The notes below the pieces were generated by a model. That model saw only the letters and a program-made list of their open reading frames with translations. It was not told the origin of the DNA and searched no databases. 64,000 nucleotides of DNA from Thalassotalea euphylliae (GTDB lineage Bacteria; Pseudomonadota; Gammaproteobacteria; Enterobacterales; Alteromonadaceae). The first letter of the stretch is position 1; each line of letters begins with the position of its first letter. Where the stretch lies: NCBI RefSeq assembly GCF_003390335.1, contig NZ_QUOU01000001.1, positions 1,984,001-2,048,000 of the forward strand. Direction: 5' to 3'. This document shows positions 38,922 to 47,575 of this stretch, in pieces. The position numbers were made by a program, and so were the translations under genes.

Positions 38922-39368
38922 TTGGCTATTAAGTACCTTTTCAATTTGGTTGATACTTACTGGTTCTTGAGATTGAAGTAAAATTTTGCTTTTTGATGAA
39001 ATGATAAAAACATTAAATTCTGGATCGTATCTATCTAGAACCCGTTGAGAGTCAGCTATATTTAAATGATAAAATCCTTTATGATGTTCATCTCCTCCAG
39101 ATTGAATAAGAAGAATTTGATTCTCTTCTATAAAGCCATCATCCCTCAAAATTTTTAATTGCTCACTCGCTTTTTCAGATTTTGGATCACGTGAAACCAT
39201 GAGAATAATTACAGGAGTTATTTTATAGCCGTACTTATGCGATAATTTTTCTGATACATTGGAAAATGTATATGATTCAAGCGATGCATCAAAAAATGTT
39301 AGTTTCGCAACTTCATTACTAGTACATGCCGATAGAAGCAAAGCAATTAACATTATTTTTATTTTCAT
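38916..39368 (-). CDS. Cassette 26, second gene: predicted immunity lipoprotein
   Basis: 150 residues. The lipoprotein signal MKIKIMLIALLLSAC ends in lipobox LLSAC. The mature part (ITPVIILMVSRDP ... FNVFIISSKSKILLQSQEP) has a thioredoxin-like alpha/beta rhythm resembling DUF4174 proteins. Its ATG overlaps the effector's TAA by one base (TAATG), so the two are translated together. A periplasm-facing lipoprotein is what is needed to block a cell-wall toxin acting in the periplasm. The immunity role is inferred from pairing and location. Confidence 0.6.
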   Translation of the reverse strand: MKIKIMLIALLLSACTSNEVAKLTFFDASLESYTFSNVSEKLSHKYGYKITPVIILMVSRDPKSEKASEQLKILRDDGFIEENQILLIQSGGDEHHKGFYHLNIADSQRVLDRYDPEFNVFIISSKSKILLQSQEPVSINQIEKVLNSQI

Positions 39369-39748
39369 TAATCGACAACCTCTAATTTTAAATCGGCGCT
39401 TGTCGCTGTTGCGGCAATCAAATCGTAAAACCTTTTAGCATCCGAGCGAATTCCTATGCACCCTAAAGTACCAGGCTTATTTCCATCTGGGTGAATACCT
39501 AAACGCCCTCCAGATTTCCCTCTGCTAGTTGCAAATTCTGCATATATTGGAATGAAAAAGCCCTTTCCAGTGCCATCTTGAAATCCCTTCGGAACTGCTG
39601 ATGAATAGGCAGTAACTTCTCTTCTACTTACTTTGTAAATTCCATTAGGTAGACGTCCTTTGCCATATGGACCACTTAGCGCATCCCATTTACCATTTCC
39701 AGGCCAAGATAATGTTTTAGAACTATGATCGTATGTTAGAGTTGGCAT
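39368..39748 (-). CDS. Cassette 26, first gene: L,D-transpeptidase-fold effector (Tlde1-like)
   Basis: 126 residues with no signal peptide. GRLGIHPDGNKPGTLGCIGI (residues 81-100) is the catalytic H-x(10)-C motif of the YkuD/L,D-transpeptidase fold, with His86 and Cys97. LPNGIYKVS and the short total length match small DUF2778/Tlde1-type T6SS effectors that attack peptidoglycan tetrapeptide stems. A cytoplasmic-looking transpeptidase without a signal, followed directly by a periplasmic lipoprotein, is the expected effector/immunity arrangement. The ribosome-binding site is AAAAGGAA. Confidence 0.7.
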   Translation of the reverse strand: MPTLTYDHSSKTLSWPGNGKWDALSGPYGKGRLPNGIYKVSRREVTAYSSAVPKGFQDGTGKGFFIPIYAEFATSRGKSGGRLGIHPDGNKPGTLGCIGIRSDAKRFYDLIAATATSADLKLEVVD

Positions 39749-39873
39749 ATTAATTCCTTTTAAATTTGGTGCTTAAAATTAGCGATCTCAATCGCAAGTT
39801 ATTAATAACACAATAAATTGAGAAATGCGAAAAACACTGATGCTGATTTACTCGGAGTTAGCTGCTTGGAAAA

Positions 39874-39974
39874 ATATAACGCTCTGTTAACAGGCAAAAC
39901 ATTGTTGGCTAAAATTAGCGACGAAGGAGCAAAAAGCCAACAGTTTTTTGTCCTTGTTTAACAGCTTGTTAGGC
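39874..39974 (-). repeat. attC site 25 (behind the lipocalin-like gene)
   Basis: ATATAAC ... GTTAGGC with arms TGTTGGCT / AGCCAACAG. The last base of the core overlaps the stop of the gene at 39974. Confidence 0.85.
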
Positions 39975-40405
39975 TACAATTTAAAGTCATTGTCCACTTT
40001 AGTGATAGTGTATTTAGTACCTGTGGCCGTACTTTGGTATTTAAATGAATGCCCATCTAAATCCAATACCAAGTATATTGTACTCATAGAATATGGTTCG
40101 TTGTTAAACTCTAGTATTTGGGTTGAATATAAACATTTTGAGTATGCCCAAAAGCCCTTATGTTTCTCTATGGTTACTTCCGACGTACTAAGAGTTGAAT
40201 ATTCTATAGTTGTTTTGTAAGTGCCATTTGGAAAGCGATGCATTAACCAGCGTTGGTAGGTATCCCCATCGTTTTTTTGTTCGCTATACCATTTACCAAT
40301 AAGCGAGTCATAACTTAATTCAGGGCATTCAATATTCTCAAAGTCAATATTTCCTGCTGCTGAATTTGAAGCTATAAAAATTAAAACGACTATTAATTTT
40401 TTCAA
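39974..40405 (-). CDS. Cassette 25: secreted beta-rich protein
   Basis: 143 residues from TTG, with ribosome-binding site AAGGAG 7 bases upstream. A short signal peptide (LKKLIVVLIFIASNSAAG) is followed by a predicted beta-barrel: LIGKWYSEQKNDG, TYKTTIEYSTL, GFWAYSKCLY, HSFKYQSTATG. The G-x-W opening and alternating strands recall lipocalin-like folds. No specific function can be given. Confidence 0.6.
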   Translation of the reverse strand: MKKLIVVLIFIASNSAAGNIDFENIECPELSYDSLIGKWYSEQKNDGDTYQRWLMHRFPNGTYKTTIEYSTLSTSEVTIEKHKGFWAYSKCLYSTQILEFNNEPYSMSTIYLVLDLDGHSFKYQSTATGTKYTITKVDNDFKL

Positions 40406-40420
40406 CGAACTCTCCTTGTA

Positions 40421-40512
40421 GCCTAACGCCCAAATAACGGGCTTAAAATTGTGGGCTAAACTTGAGCGAAGCGAAAAAAGCCCGCAGTTTTAAGTCCCAG
40501 TTGATTTGCTTG
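40421..40512 (-). repeat. attC site 24, split by the IS nest
   Basis: It begins GCCTAAC and is almost identical to attC 27. It is cut after TTGCTTG; the missing core GTTATAT stands at 45470-45476, beyond almost 5 kb of nested insertion sequences. Confidence 0.85.
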
Positions 40513-40887
40513 TATGGATAATTACCCACCTAAATAACTATTTTCGGTAAAGTGAGACCCAAGCCTTAGCGGCAACTAAGGCCTTCTTTTACAGTAGTTC
40601 GATTGATTAATGGCTCCTCAATCGAGAGACCGATAACAAGAACGAACGCTGTAAAAGACTCCAAGCAACATACTCGAATAGTCTACTGGGTCTCGAACCC
40701 GCATTATGCAAGCAAGGGTTAGCTTATTATGAAAACAGTCATCAATCAAAAGATTCACGTTGGGGTAGATACAGGTAAGTACCAACTTGATATATATCTT
40801 CGTCCTTTGGACATTTACTTCACCTGAACTGGTTTAATTGAGCCGGACACTTTAATAAAGGACAATGTTCCAATATTGAGGTGTTAA

Positions 40888-41175
40888 ATGACAAAACGAA
40901 AAAACAAAACCTATACAACCGAATTTAAACAAGAAGCTGTAGCTTTAGTGACTGAGCAAGGCTATACGGTCTCACAAGCCGCAGCCTCTTTGGGAATTAC
41001 AACTAAACTCATTTATAACTGGAAAGCTAAACTTGAACAACAACAAGCTGGTAATGCGTTAAGTGAAGATGAACGAGCAGAGCTAAAACGGCTCAGAAAA
41101 GAAAATAAAGAACTCAAAATGGAGAAAGAGATCTTAAAAAAGGCAAGCGCCTTCTTTGCGAAAGAAATGAAGTAA
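40888..41175 (+). CDS. IS3 transposase OrfA
   Basis: 95 residues. It has an N-terminal HTH (YTTEFKQEAVALV ... TVSQAAASLGITTKLIYNWK) and a leucine-zipper tail rich in Lys/Glu. A -1 slippery heptamer AAAAAAG at 41136-41142 lies before its stop and allows the OrfAB fusion. Confidence 0.9.
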   Translation: MTKRKNKTYTTEFKQEAVALVTEQGYTVSQAAASLGITTKLIYNWKAKLEQQQAGNALSEDERAELKRLRKENKELKMEKEILKKASAFFAKEMK

Positions 41176-41222
41176 AGTACGAGTTCGTCAAAGCCAATAG
41201 TCAGGCTCATGACGTCCGCAAG

Positions 41223-42044
41223 ATGTGTGCTGTGATGCAAGTCAGTCGCTCTGCTTACTATGCATGGCTCAAACGGCCAGCCAAGTTAATTACGGCAGAA
41301 GAGCTTCATTTATATCGGCGAGCTAAAGCGCTGTTTAAACGCAGTCGTGAAAGCTTGGGCTATCGCGAGCTACATAAAAACTTACGCAAAGAAGGCTTTG
41401 AAATTGGTAAGCACAGAACTCGAAAGCTCATGGAAGCGTTAAACCTAAAAGTAAAGCAGCGAGTTGCCTACAAGGTAACAACGAAGCGTAAGCATGCTGA
41501 TGCAGTTGCAGATAATTTGCTTAATCAGAACTTTAATCCGTTGGGGCCAAATCAGATTTGGGCTGGTGATGTGACTTATTTAAAAACAGGCGAAGGTTGG
41601 ATGTATCTTGCTGTTGTGATGGATTTATATTCTCGACGCATTGTTGGTTGGCATATAGATAAACGTATGACGACTGACTTAGTGATGAAAGCCATGATTA
41701 GGGCTTATAACCTGAGAAAACCAGCTAAAGGCTTAATATTCCACTCTGACCGAGGCTCTCAATACACCAGTAAGCGTTACCGTCAGCTGCTCGAACAATT
41801 TGGTATTCGAGCGAGTATGGGTGATGTGGGAGCCTGTTGGGATAACGCAGTAGTGGAGAGGTTCTTTGGCAGTTTGAAACATGATTGGTTACTTAAAGTG
41901 GCTCAACCTACGCGTGAGCATATGAAAAATGATGTTGTCGATTATATGAAGTATTACAACTTAGAAAGACTGCATTCAGCTAATAGTGATCTGTCACCAG
42001 TAGAGTATGAAAATTCTTTTAGAAAAGTGTCCGGCTGGAGTTGA
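41223..42044 (+). CDS. IS3 transposase OrfB (rve integrase core)
   Basis: 273 residues as a separate frame. The frame is open back to the slippery site at 41142 (reading RLLCERNEVKYEFVKANSQ), so the real product is the OrfAB fusion made by -1 frameshifting. The DDE core is visible: WAGDVTYLKTGEGWMYLAVVMD, FHSDRGSQYTS and GDVGACWDNAVVERFFGSLK. Confidence 0.9.
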   Translation: MCAVMQVSRSAYYAWLKRPAKLITAEELHLYRRAKALFKRSRESLGYRELHKNLRKEGFEIGKHRTRKLMEALNLKVKQRVAYKVTTKRKHADAVADNLLNQNFNPLGPNQIWAGDVTYLKTGEGWMYLAVVMDLYSRRIVGWHIDKRMTTDLVMKAMIRAYNLRKPAKGLIFHSDRGSQYTSKRYRQLLEQFGIRASMGDVGACWDNAVVERFFGSLKHDWLLKVAQPTREHMKNDVVDYMKYYNLERLHSANSDLSPVEYENSFRKVSGWS

Positions 42045-42902
42045 CCAGAACAACCGTCCCCAATGACGAAAAAGGGATTGCAGAAGCCATAAATCAGCTC
42101 AAGCAATACCCTGTTGAACGCATCGTCATTGAAGCGACAGGGCGGTTAGAAATGCCGTTTATTATGGCGTGTGCGAACAGCAAACTGCCGTTTGTTATCG
42201 CCAATCCTATTCACATCAAACGCTTTGCAGGTGCGATTGGACAGCGCGCTAAAACAGACAAACTTGATGCGCAGCTTATCGCTCATTATGGGGAAGTGAT
42301 TAAACCAGCACTATCACAACTCAAACCAGCCACTATGCAAGTCATGAGTGATTTGGTCGCCAGAAGAAATCAGTTACTTGTGATGCAAACGATGGAAAAG
42401 AACCGCCTTCAGTCTCTGCCAAAAAGCTTATCAATGACCATCAAGCCGATACTTACCGCGTTTAAACATCAAATCCTAAAAATTGAAAAGAAACTCGTTG
42501 AACTCATCGAATCTTGCCCTGAATACCAGAAGAAAAATACGATTCTGCAAAGCATGACAGGTATCGGTAAAATAGCGGCCTCATCAATCATCAGTAATTT
42601 GCCAGAGCTTGGCTATGTGACGGGTAAACAAGCGAGCAGCCTAGTTGGTGTTGCGCCGATGAATCGAGAAAGTGGCCGCTATAAAGGACAACGGAGAATC
42701 CAAGGTGGACGGCACCAAGTGCGCACGGTGTTATATATGGCGATGCTGTCAGCGATTCAAAGTGTTCTGGTCAACTACCGCCGGACACTTTTCTAAAAGA
42801 ATTTTCATACTCTACTGGTGACAGATCACTATTAGCTGAATGCAGTCTTTCTAAGTTGTAATACTTCATATAATCGACAACATCATTTTTCATATGCTCA
42901 CG

Positions 42903-44195
42903 GAGGGCGTTCAGAATTCTGTGTCAGCCTAAATTGCTAAATATCTAGCACGCCATCTAATCGCCCCTCGAAGTGGATGGCTAATTGCGACAATGTCAGG
43001 TTCCAACTGTGGATTGGCATTGTCCATTTCTTCGAAGCGTTCAATATGCCCGCATACAATAATTTCATCAAGCTATTTTCGTTCGGGAAAGCGCCTTTCG
43101 TTTTGGTCAATTTCCTAAACTGGCGGTGCACTGCCTCGATAGCATTGGTGGTGTAAATAGCTTTGCGCACGTAGTCTGGATACTTGAAGTAAACCGACAA
43201 GTTAGCCCATTTTCTGCGCCAAGACTCAATCACGATGGGATATAGCTTGCCCCATTTAGCATCTAATTCGTCTAAGGCTGCTTCTGCGGCATCTTTGGTC
43301 GTTGCACGGTAAACAGGCTTTAAGTCCGCCATAAATGCTTTCTGGTGCTTTGAAGCAACATACTTCATCGAGTTACGAATTTGATGAATAACGCACTGTT
43401 GAACCTCTGTTTCAGGATAGATAGTACCAATGGCCTCAGGAAAGCCTTTAAGTCCATCAACACAAGCAATTAAAATATCGGATACGCCGCGATTGTGTAA
43501 ATCGGTGAGCACTGATAGCCAGTAGTTAGCGCCTTCGCTTTCTGAGACGTATAAGCCAAGTAACTCTTTGCGACCTTCGATATTTATGCCGAGTACGGTG
43601 TAAACAGCTTTGCTAACATAACGGCCACTTTCCTTGATTTTATAGTGAATAGCATCAAGCCAGATAAACGGGTACAGCGTATCAAGGCTACGTGATTGCC
43701 ACGCTTTTAGCTCTGGTATGAGCTGGTCTGTAACGCCTGTTATCGTGGCTTCTGAGATTTCAATGCCGTACATTTCCTGAACATGGCTGCGAATATCACG
43801 ATAGCTCATGCCTAACGCAAACATGGATAGGATTTTATGGTCAATCTCAGCGGTTAGCTTAGTTTGATTTTTCTTAACGAGTTGAGGTTCAAATGAGCCA
43901 GTACGGTCTCTTGGGGTTTCAAGCTCAAACTGGCCTACGGAGGATTTAACCGTTTTCTTGCTTGTACCGTTCTTACGGTTAGGTTGTTGCTCTGAGTCTA
44001 GGTGTTGCTCTAGCTCGGCTTTGAGTGCAGCTTCTGTTAATTGTTTAATGAGTGGCGTTAAAACACCATCTTCACCCGTTAACCCTTTACCTGATTGAAG
44101 TTCTGCTAATGCTTTGTTGAAGTCGAAAGATTGAGTCATGTGTCATTCCTATTTTCTTAATATTACTGAAATGACACAGATTTCTAAACACTACC
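42903..44195 (-). mobile_element. IS256-family element inside IS3 copy 2
   Basis: 1293 bases with inverted ends GAGGGCGTTCAGAATTCTGTGTCA / GGTAGTGTTTAGAAATCTGTGTCA (quoted in halves; the shared core is TCTGTGTCA). It is flanked by the 8-bp duplication TGCTCACG (42895-42902 and 44196-44203), the size expected for this family. Confidence 0.92.
42937..44139 (-). CDS. IS256-family (Mutator-like) transposase
   Basis: 400 residues. The DDE residues are recognisable in YPFIWLDAIHYKIKE, LIACVDGLKGFPEAI and near the C-terminal IYTTNAIEAVHRQFRKLTK. The C-C-H-type motif CVIHQIRNSMKYVA lies between. Full length, so probably functional. Confidence 0.95.
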   Translation of the reverse strand: MTQSFDFNKALAELQSGKGLTGEDGVLTPLIKQLTEAALKAELEQHLDSEQQPNRKNGTSKKTVKSSVGQFELETPRDRTGSFEPQLVKKNQTKLTAEIDHKILSMFALGMSYRDIRSHVQEMYGIEISEATITGVTDQLIPELKAWQSRSLDTLYPFIWLDAIHYKIKESGRYVSKAVYTVLGINIEGRKELLGLYVSESEGANYWLSVLTDLHNRGVSDILIACVDGLKGFPEAIGTIYPETEVQQCVIHQIRNSMKYVASKHQKAFMADLKPVYRATTKDAAEAALDELDAKWGKLYPIVIESWRRKWANLSVYFKYPDYVRKAIYTTNAIEAVHRQFRKLTKTKGAFPNENSLMKLLYAGILNASKKWTMPIHSWNLTLSQLAIHFEGRLDGVLDI

Positions 44196-44940
44196 TGCTC
44201 ACGCGTAGGTTGAGCCACTTTAAGTAACCAATCATGTTTCAAACTGCCAAGGAACCTCTCCACTACTGCGTTATCCCAACAGGCTCCCACATCACCCATA
44301 CTCGCTCGAATACCAAATTGTTCGAGCAGCTGACGGTAACGCTTACTGGTGTATTGAGAGCCTCGGTCAGAGTGGAATATTAAGCCTTTAGCTGGTTTTC
44401 TCAGGTTATAAGCCCTAATCATGGCTTTCATCACTAAGTCAGTCGTCATACGTTTATCTATATGCCAACCAACAATGCGTCGAGAATATAAATCCATCAC
44501 AACAGCAAGATACATCCAACCTTCGCCTGTTTTTAAATAAGTCACATCACCAGCCCAAATCTGATTTGGCCCCAACGGATTAAAGTTCTGATTAAGCAAA
44601 TTATCTGCAACTGCATCAGCATGCTTACGCTTCGTTGTTACCTTGTAGGCAACTCGCTGCTTTACTTTCAGGTTTAACGCTTCCATGAGCTTTCGAGTTC
44701 TGTGCTTACCAATTTCAAAGCCTTCTTTGCGTAAATTCTTACGTAGTTCGCGATAGCCCAAGCTCTCGCGGCTACGTTTAAACAGTGCTTTAGCTCGCCG
44801 ATATAAATGAAGCTCTTCTGCCGTAATTAACTTGGCTGGTCGTTTAAGCCATGCATAATAAGCTGAACGACTGACTTGCATCACAGCACACATCTTTCGG
44901 ACGTCATGAGCCTGACTATTGGCCTTGACGAACCCATACT

Positions 44941-45228
44941 TTACTTCATTTCTTTCGCAAAGAAGGCGCTTGCCTTTTTTAAGATCTCTTTCTCCATTTT
45001 GAGTTCTTTATTTTCTTTTCTGAGCCGTTTTAGCTCTGCTCGTTCATCTTCACTTAACGCATTACCAGCTTGTTGTTGTTCAAGTTTCGCTTTCCAGTTA
45101 TAAATGAGTTTAGTGGTGATCCCCAAAGAAGCTGAGGCTTGTGAGACCGTATAGCCTTGCTCAGTCACTAAGGCTACAGCTTCTTGTTTAAATTCGGTTG
45201 TATAGGTTTTGTTTTTTCGTTTTGTCAT
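44941..45228 (-). CDS. IS3 transposase OrfA, copy 2
   Basis: 95 residues, differing from copy 1 by a single residue (SQASASLG for SQAAASLG). It is intact, with the slippery site preserved, but its OrfB partner is interrupted. Confidence 0.88.
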   Translation of the reverse strand: MTKRKNKTYTTEFKQEAVALVTEQGYTVSQASASLGITTKLIYNWKAKLEQQQAGNALSEDERAELKRLRKENKELKMEKEILKKASAFFAKEMK

Positions 45229-45476
45229 TTAACACCTCAATATTGGAACATTGTCCTTTATTAAAGTGTCCGGCTCAATTAAACCAGTTCAAAGTAATCC
45301 GGTGTTTAAAGATACCTATCAACGATTAGTTGGTGCAGGCAAACCTAAAAAAGTGGCGATAATTGCCTGTATCAGAAAGATGGTGGTGATATTAAATTCG
45401 ATGCTCAGAGATGGAGTAATGTGGGAAGCGCCAAAAGCTTAAAAATAGCTATTGACGCCATAGTCTCTTGTTATAT

Positions 45477-45902
45477 TTATTTTAAATGAGGTGAAACTAA
45501 ATACATCGCTGAGTTACCCTCGATATGACCATCACAATTACCGCTTTTTACCTCTTTCTTGCTTATCACCGCTTCGCCTACATTCGGAAGATAAAGAGCT
45601 TTAGATACTCTCCGGCAAGTTTCTCCAATATTTATTTTTTTCTCGATAATTAAAATATGCCCTCCTCCAATCACAAATGCATTAGGTATGTTGGTTTGAG
45701 ACAAGTTAGCAATGCTACAATCGATATTTTTCCCAAACACGTTATTAATTTCCTGAAGAGATTCATTCACTTGAACTTGAATAGTACAAGGCTGTTTAAG
45801 CTGTACAGAATATTTTCCCATTATCCAAGGGAATACTTCTTCAGACTGCACGCAAAACGACCAAGCCAATAGAAGTATTGATATTAATAAGTATTTCATC
45901 AT
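45477..45902 (-). CDS. Cassette 24, second gene: predicted Tae4 immunity protein
   Basis: 141 residues. The ATG (45902) overlaps the TGA of the amidase gene (ATGA), the tight coupling usual for effector and immunity. A cleavable signal peptide (MMKYLLISILLLAWSFCVQSEE) sends it to the periplasm, where Tai4-type inhibitors work. The mature part is small and beta-rich, with four cysteines (CTIQ, DCSI, TCRR, NCDG). I cannot confirm Tai4 homology by eye; the role is inferred from coupling, size and export. Confidence 0.6.
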   Translation of the reverse strand: MMKYLLISILLLAWSFCVQSEEVFPWIMGKYSVQLKQPCTIQVQVNESLQEINNVFGKNIDCSIANLSQTNIPNAFVIGGGHILIIEKKINIGETCRRVSKALYLPNVGEAVISKKEVKSGNCDGHIEGNSAMYLVSPHLK

Positions 45903-46321
45903 GCAAGTTTCCAAAGCCAAATAGTTCCAGCATCCCAATATTCGCTTCCTATAGCATGATCCTTATCCCACAAATCTATATGCCCTTGTCCTCCGAAACC
46001 AGGAATGTTCATAAAGCAGATAACTCCCTGAACTCCCATAGCGGTTTTGGGTGTAGCACCAGACCCCGACCAACCAAAATCACGAGTTCCCCATGCAGAT
46101 CTGAGTGCCGCCCCTAGATCTTGTGCCCCACGAAGGTAACCATGAGGGCATTTGTTTCTAGGAAATCCGCTAATTCTAGCTTTTGTTGACTCCGATGCAG
46201 CAGATAAAGCCTCGCTCATACGAATTGCACAAGTATTTGGAAAATACATGCTACATGAATGAATACTTGAAGGGTTTGTTTTATAGTGCTTTTTTACAGC
46301 AGAGAAAGATGGTCTACTCAT
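45899..46321 (-). CDS. tae4: Cassette 24, first gene: T6SS amidase effector Tae4
   Basis: 140 residues with no signal peptide. It shows the Tae4 family layout: MSRPSF at the start, NTCAIRMSEAL with the catalytic cysteine (Cys31), KCPHGYLRGAQDLG, then ICFMNIPGFGGQGHIDLWD with the catalytic histidine (His114) and aspartate, and EYWDAG...WLWKL at the end. Tae4 enzymes cut the D-Glu-mDAP bond of peptidoglycan peptides after delivery into the periplasm of rival cells. It is carried as an integron cassette with its immunity gene; the cassette starts at the junction ATATAAC 46358. Confidence 0.88.
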   Translation of the reverse strand: MSRPSFSAVKKHYKTNPSSIHSCSMYFPNTCAIRMSEALSAASESTKARISGFPRNKCPHGYLRGAQDLGAALRSAWGTRDFGWSGSGATPKTAMGVQGVICFMNIPGFGGQGHIDLWDKDHAIGSEYWDAGTIWLWKLA

Positions 46322-46357
46322 TTTATATCCTTATAATTACTCAATACCATGCTAAAA

Positions 46358-46456
46358 ATATAACGCCCGCATAATGGGCAAAAAATTGTTGGCTAAAATT
46401 AGCGACGAAGGAGCAAAAGCCAGCTGTTTTTTGTCCGTTTGAGTAACTTGTTATAC
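46358..46456 (-). repeat. attC site 23 (behind the membrane nuclease gene)
   Basis: ATATAAC ... GTTATAC; arms TGTTGGCT / AGCCAGCTG. It abuts the stop of the gene at 46460. Confidence 0.85.
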
Positions 46457-46459
46457 GAA

Positions 46460-47452
46460 TTATGCAACTTGCTTGTTTTTAAGTATTGATGCGAACTCGT
46501 TCATACTAACAACCTTAACGTTACTATCATCATTTGAAAAACCTTTAGACGGAGTTGGTTTTTTAGTAACTAAATATACGCTGTCTATTGCCTCTTCTTT
46601 AGCCATAGACTCCAGTCTGTGAATTGTGCGCTTAATACTGTTTAATGGAACCACTTCTCCCCATGCCTTTGCATCGATAGCAATATTTTTGCCTCCAGCT
46701 TCAATAATGAAGTCTGGTCTATGATTTCCTACACGTGGTTCAGACTTATAGTGATAACCAGATTTTTCAATTGCTTTAGCTACTTCAATTTCAAAAGCTA
46801 CGGCAGAAATTGCAGATGTATTACGACTTACCGTTATTACCTCCTCTTTTTCTCGCCTAATAATTGATAAAAATGTAAGCATTACAAAACTAGCTATGAA
46901 TACACCAACTCCCGATAATAGCCATTCAGAGTTGGAGGCAATTAAAGAACCAGGATTTTTGAAATAGCTATACATTACAGAAGTTGTTGCACCAACCATT
47001 GAAACACTAGCCGTAAGCAAGGCTAATGAACTTCTCTTTCTTTTATTCTCTTCCCTCATTTGCTTAAATTCTTGCACGGAAGGAACTGAAGGTTTGCTCT
47101 CTATTTTATTAAAGAGCTTATCTAGCCTTGACTCAATTTCTACCCTTTGAGGTGGTGAGATAAGGTCACTATCGAATACCTCAGTATATATACTATTTAA
47201 GAGTTGCTCTTCGGACAGCATATCATTTGAAGATGTATTAAATTCTCGGGCTTTCCCTTCAATAATTCGAGATATATCTTTATATTGCGGGCTGTAGTCT
47301 TCTAGAACCATTCGTCTCATTACAGCACGATGTAATGATTTATTAGCATTTTTAGTTCGTTCTTTTTTAGCTCCGATTGTTTGTCGGTAGCTAAGCCAAA
47401 ACAATAGTATCGAAACCGCGATACCTATTCCTGTTTGGAGATAACCATCCAT
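46460..47452 (-). CDS. Cassette 23: membrane-anchored PD-(D/E)XK nuclease-like protein
   Basis: 330 residues. A TM segment lies at about residues 5-22 (GIGIAVSILLFWLSY). A charged helical stretch follows, then a TM pair at about 140-200 (ALLTASVSMVGATTSVMYSYF; WLLSGVGVFIASFVMLTFLSII). The C-terminal domain from about 215 shows EIEVAKAIEKSGYHYKSEPR, then PDFIIEAGGKNIAIDAKAW (about 245-263). This is the D-x(n)-D-A-K core of restriction-endonuclease-like (Mrr/PD-(D/E)XK) folds. The likely role is attack on or sensing of foreign DNA at the membrane, i.e. phage or plasmid defence; this is inference. Confidence 0.65.
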   Translation of the reverse strand: MDGYLQTGIGIAVSILLFWLSYRQTIGAKKERTKNANKSLHRAVMRRMVLEDYSPQYKDISRIIEGKAREFNTSSNDMLSEEQLLNSIYTEVFDSDLISPPQRVEIESRLDKLFNKIESKPSVPSVQEFKQMREENKRKRSSLALLTASVSMVGATTSVMYSYFKNPGSLIASNSEWLLSGVGVFIASFVMLTFLSIIRREKEEVITVSRNTSAISAVAFEIEVAKAIEKSGYHYKSEPRVGNHRPDFIIEAGGKNIAIDAKAWGEVVPLNSIKRTIHRLESMAKEEAIDSVYLVTKKPTPSKGFSNDDSNVKVVSMNEFASILKNKQVA

Positions 47453-47476
47453 AATTAAACTCTACCCTCGAGATTC

Positions 47477-47575
47477 GTATAACGCCGCAATAAACGGCAA
47501 GTAATGCTTGGCTAAAATCCGCGAGGCACGAGCGCGAGCCAAGCGTTACGCGTCCGTTTGATTGTTTTGTTATGT
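47477..47575 (-). repeat. attC site 22
   Basis: GTATAAC ... GTTATGT; arms TGCTTGGCT / AGCCAAGCG, loop-side CCGCGAGGCACGAGCGCG. It belongs to gene-less cassette copy 2. Confidence 0.85.

Larger units (their letters stand above)
40825..42052 (+). mobile_element. IS3-family element copy 1
   Basis: 1228 bases with imperfect inverted ends TGAACTGGTTTAATTGAGCC / TGTTCTGGTCAACTCCAGCC, which both run into GGACACTTT. It is flanked by the 3-bp duplication ACC (40822-40824, 42053-42055). Complete and apparently active. Confidence 0.92.
42771..44893 (-). pseudogene. IS3 OrfB copy 2, broken by IS256
   Basis: The 5' part 44204-44893 is intact through the DDE residues (GDVGACWDNAVVERFLGS). The remaining ~40 codons are at 42771-42902, on the far side of IS256. 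Reading from OrfB into the IS256 end gives a chimeric frame to 44087. Confidence 0.88.
42763..45291 (-). mobile_element. IS3-family element copy 2, interrupted by IS256
   Basis: The opposite orientation to copy 1, with the same terminal repeats and a 3-bp duplication AAG (42760-42762, 45292-45294). An IS256 element sits inside OrfB. Besides the insertion it differs from copy 1 by few bases (for example ACTACCGCC for ACTCCAGCC near the right end). Confidence 0.9.
40729..45442 (+). pseudogene. IS110 transposase broken by two IS3 insertions
   Basis: Three fragments identical or nearly identical to the intact transposase: 40729-40824 (first 32 codons), 42053-42762 (central ~236 codons) and 45292-45442 (last ~50 codons). 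The gene is non-functional; the two insertion points are the only obvious lesions, so both insertions are recent. Confidence 0.9.
40513..45470 (+). mobile_element. IS110-family element copy 2, carrying nested insertions
   Basis: The same ends and attC position as copy 1. Its sequence is interrupted at 40825-42052 by one IS3 element and at 42763-45291 by a second. If both are removed, the IS110 sequence joins perfectly: ...CTTCACC|GTCCCC... and ...TTCAAAG|TAATCC... Confidence 0.9.
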
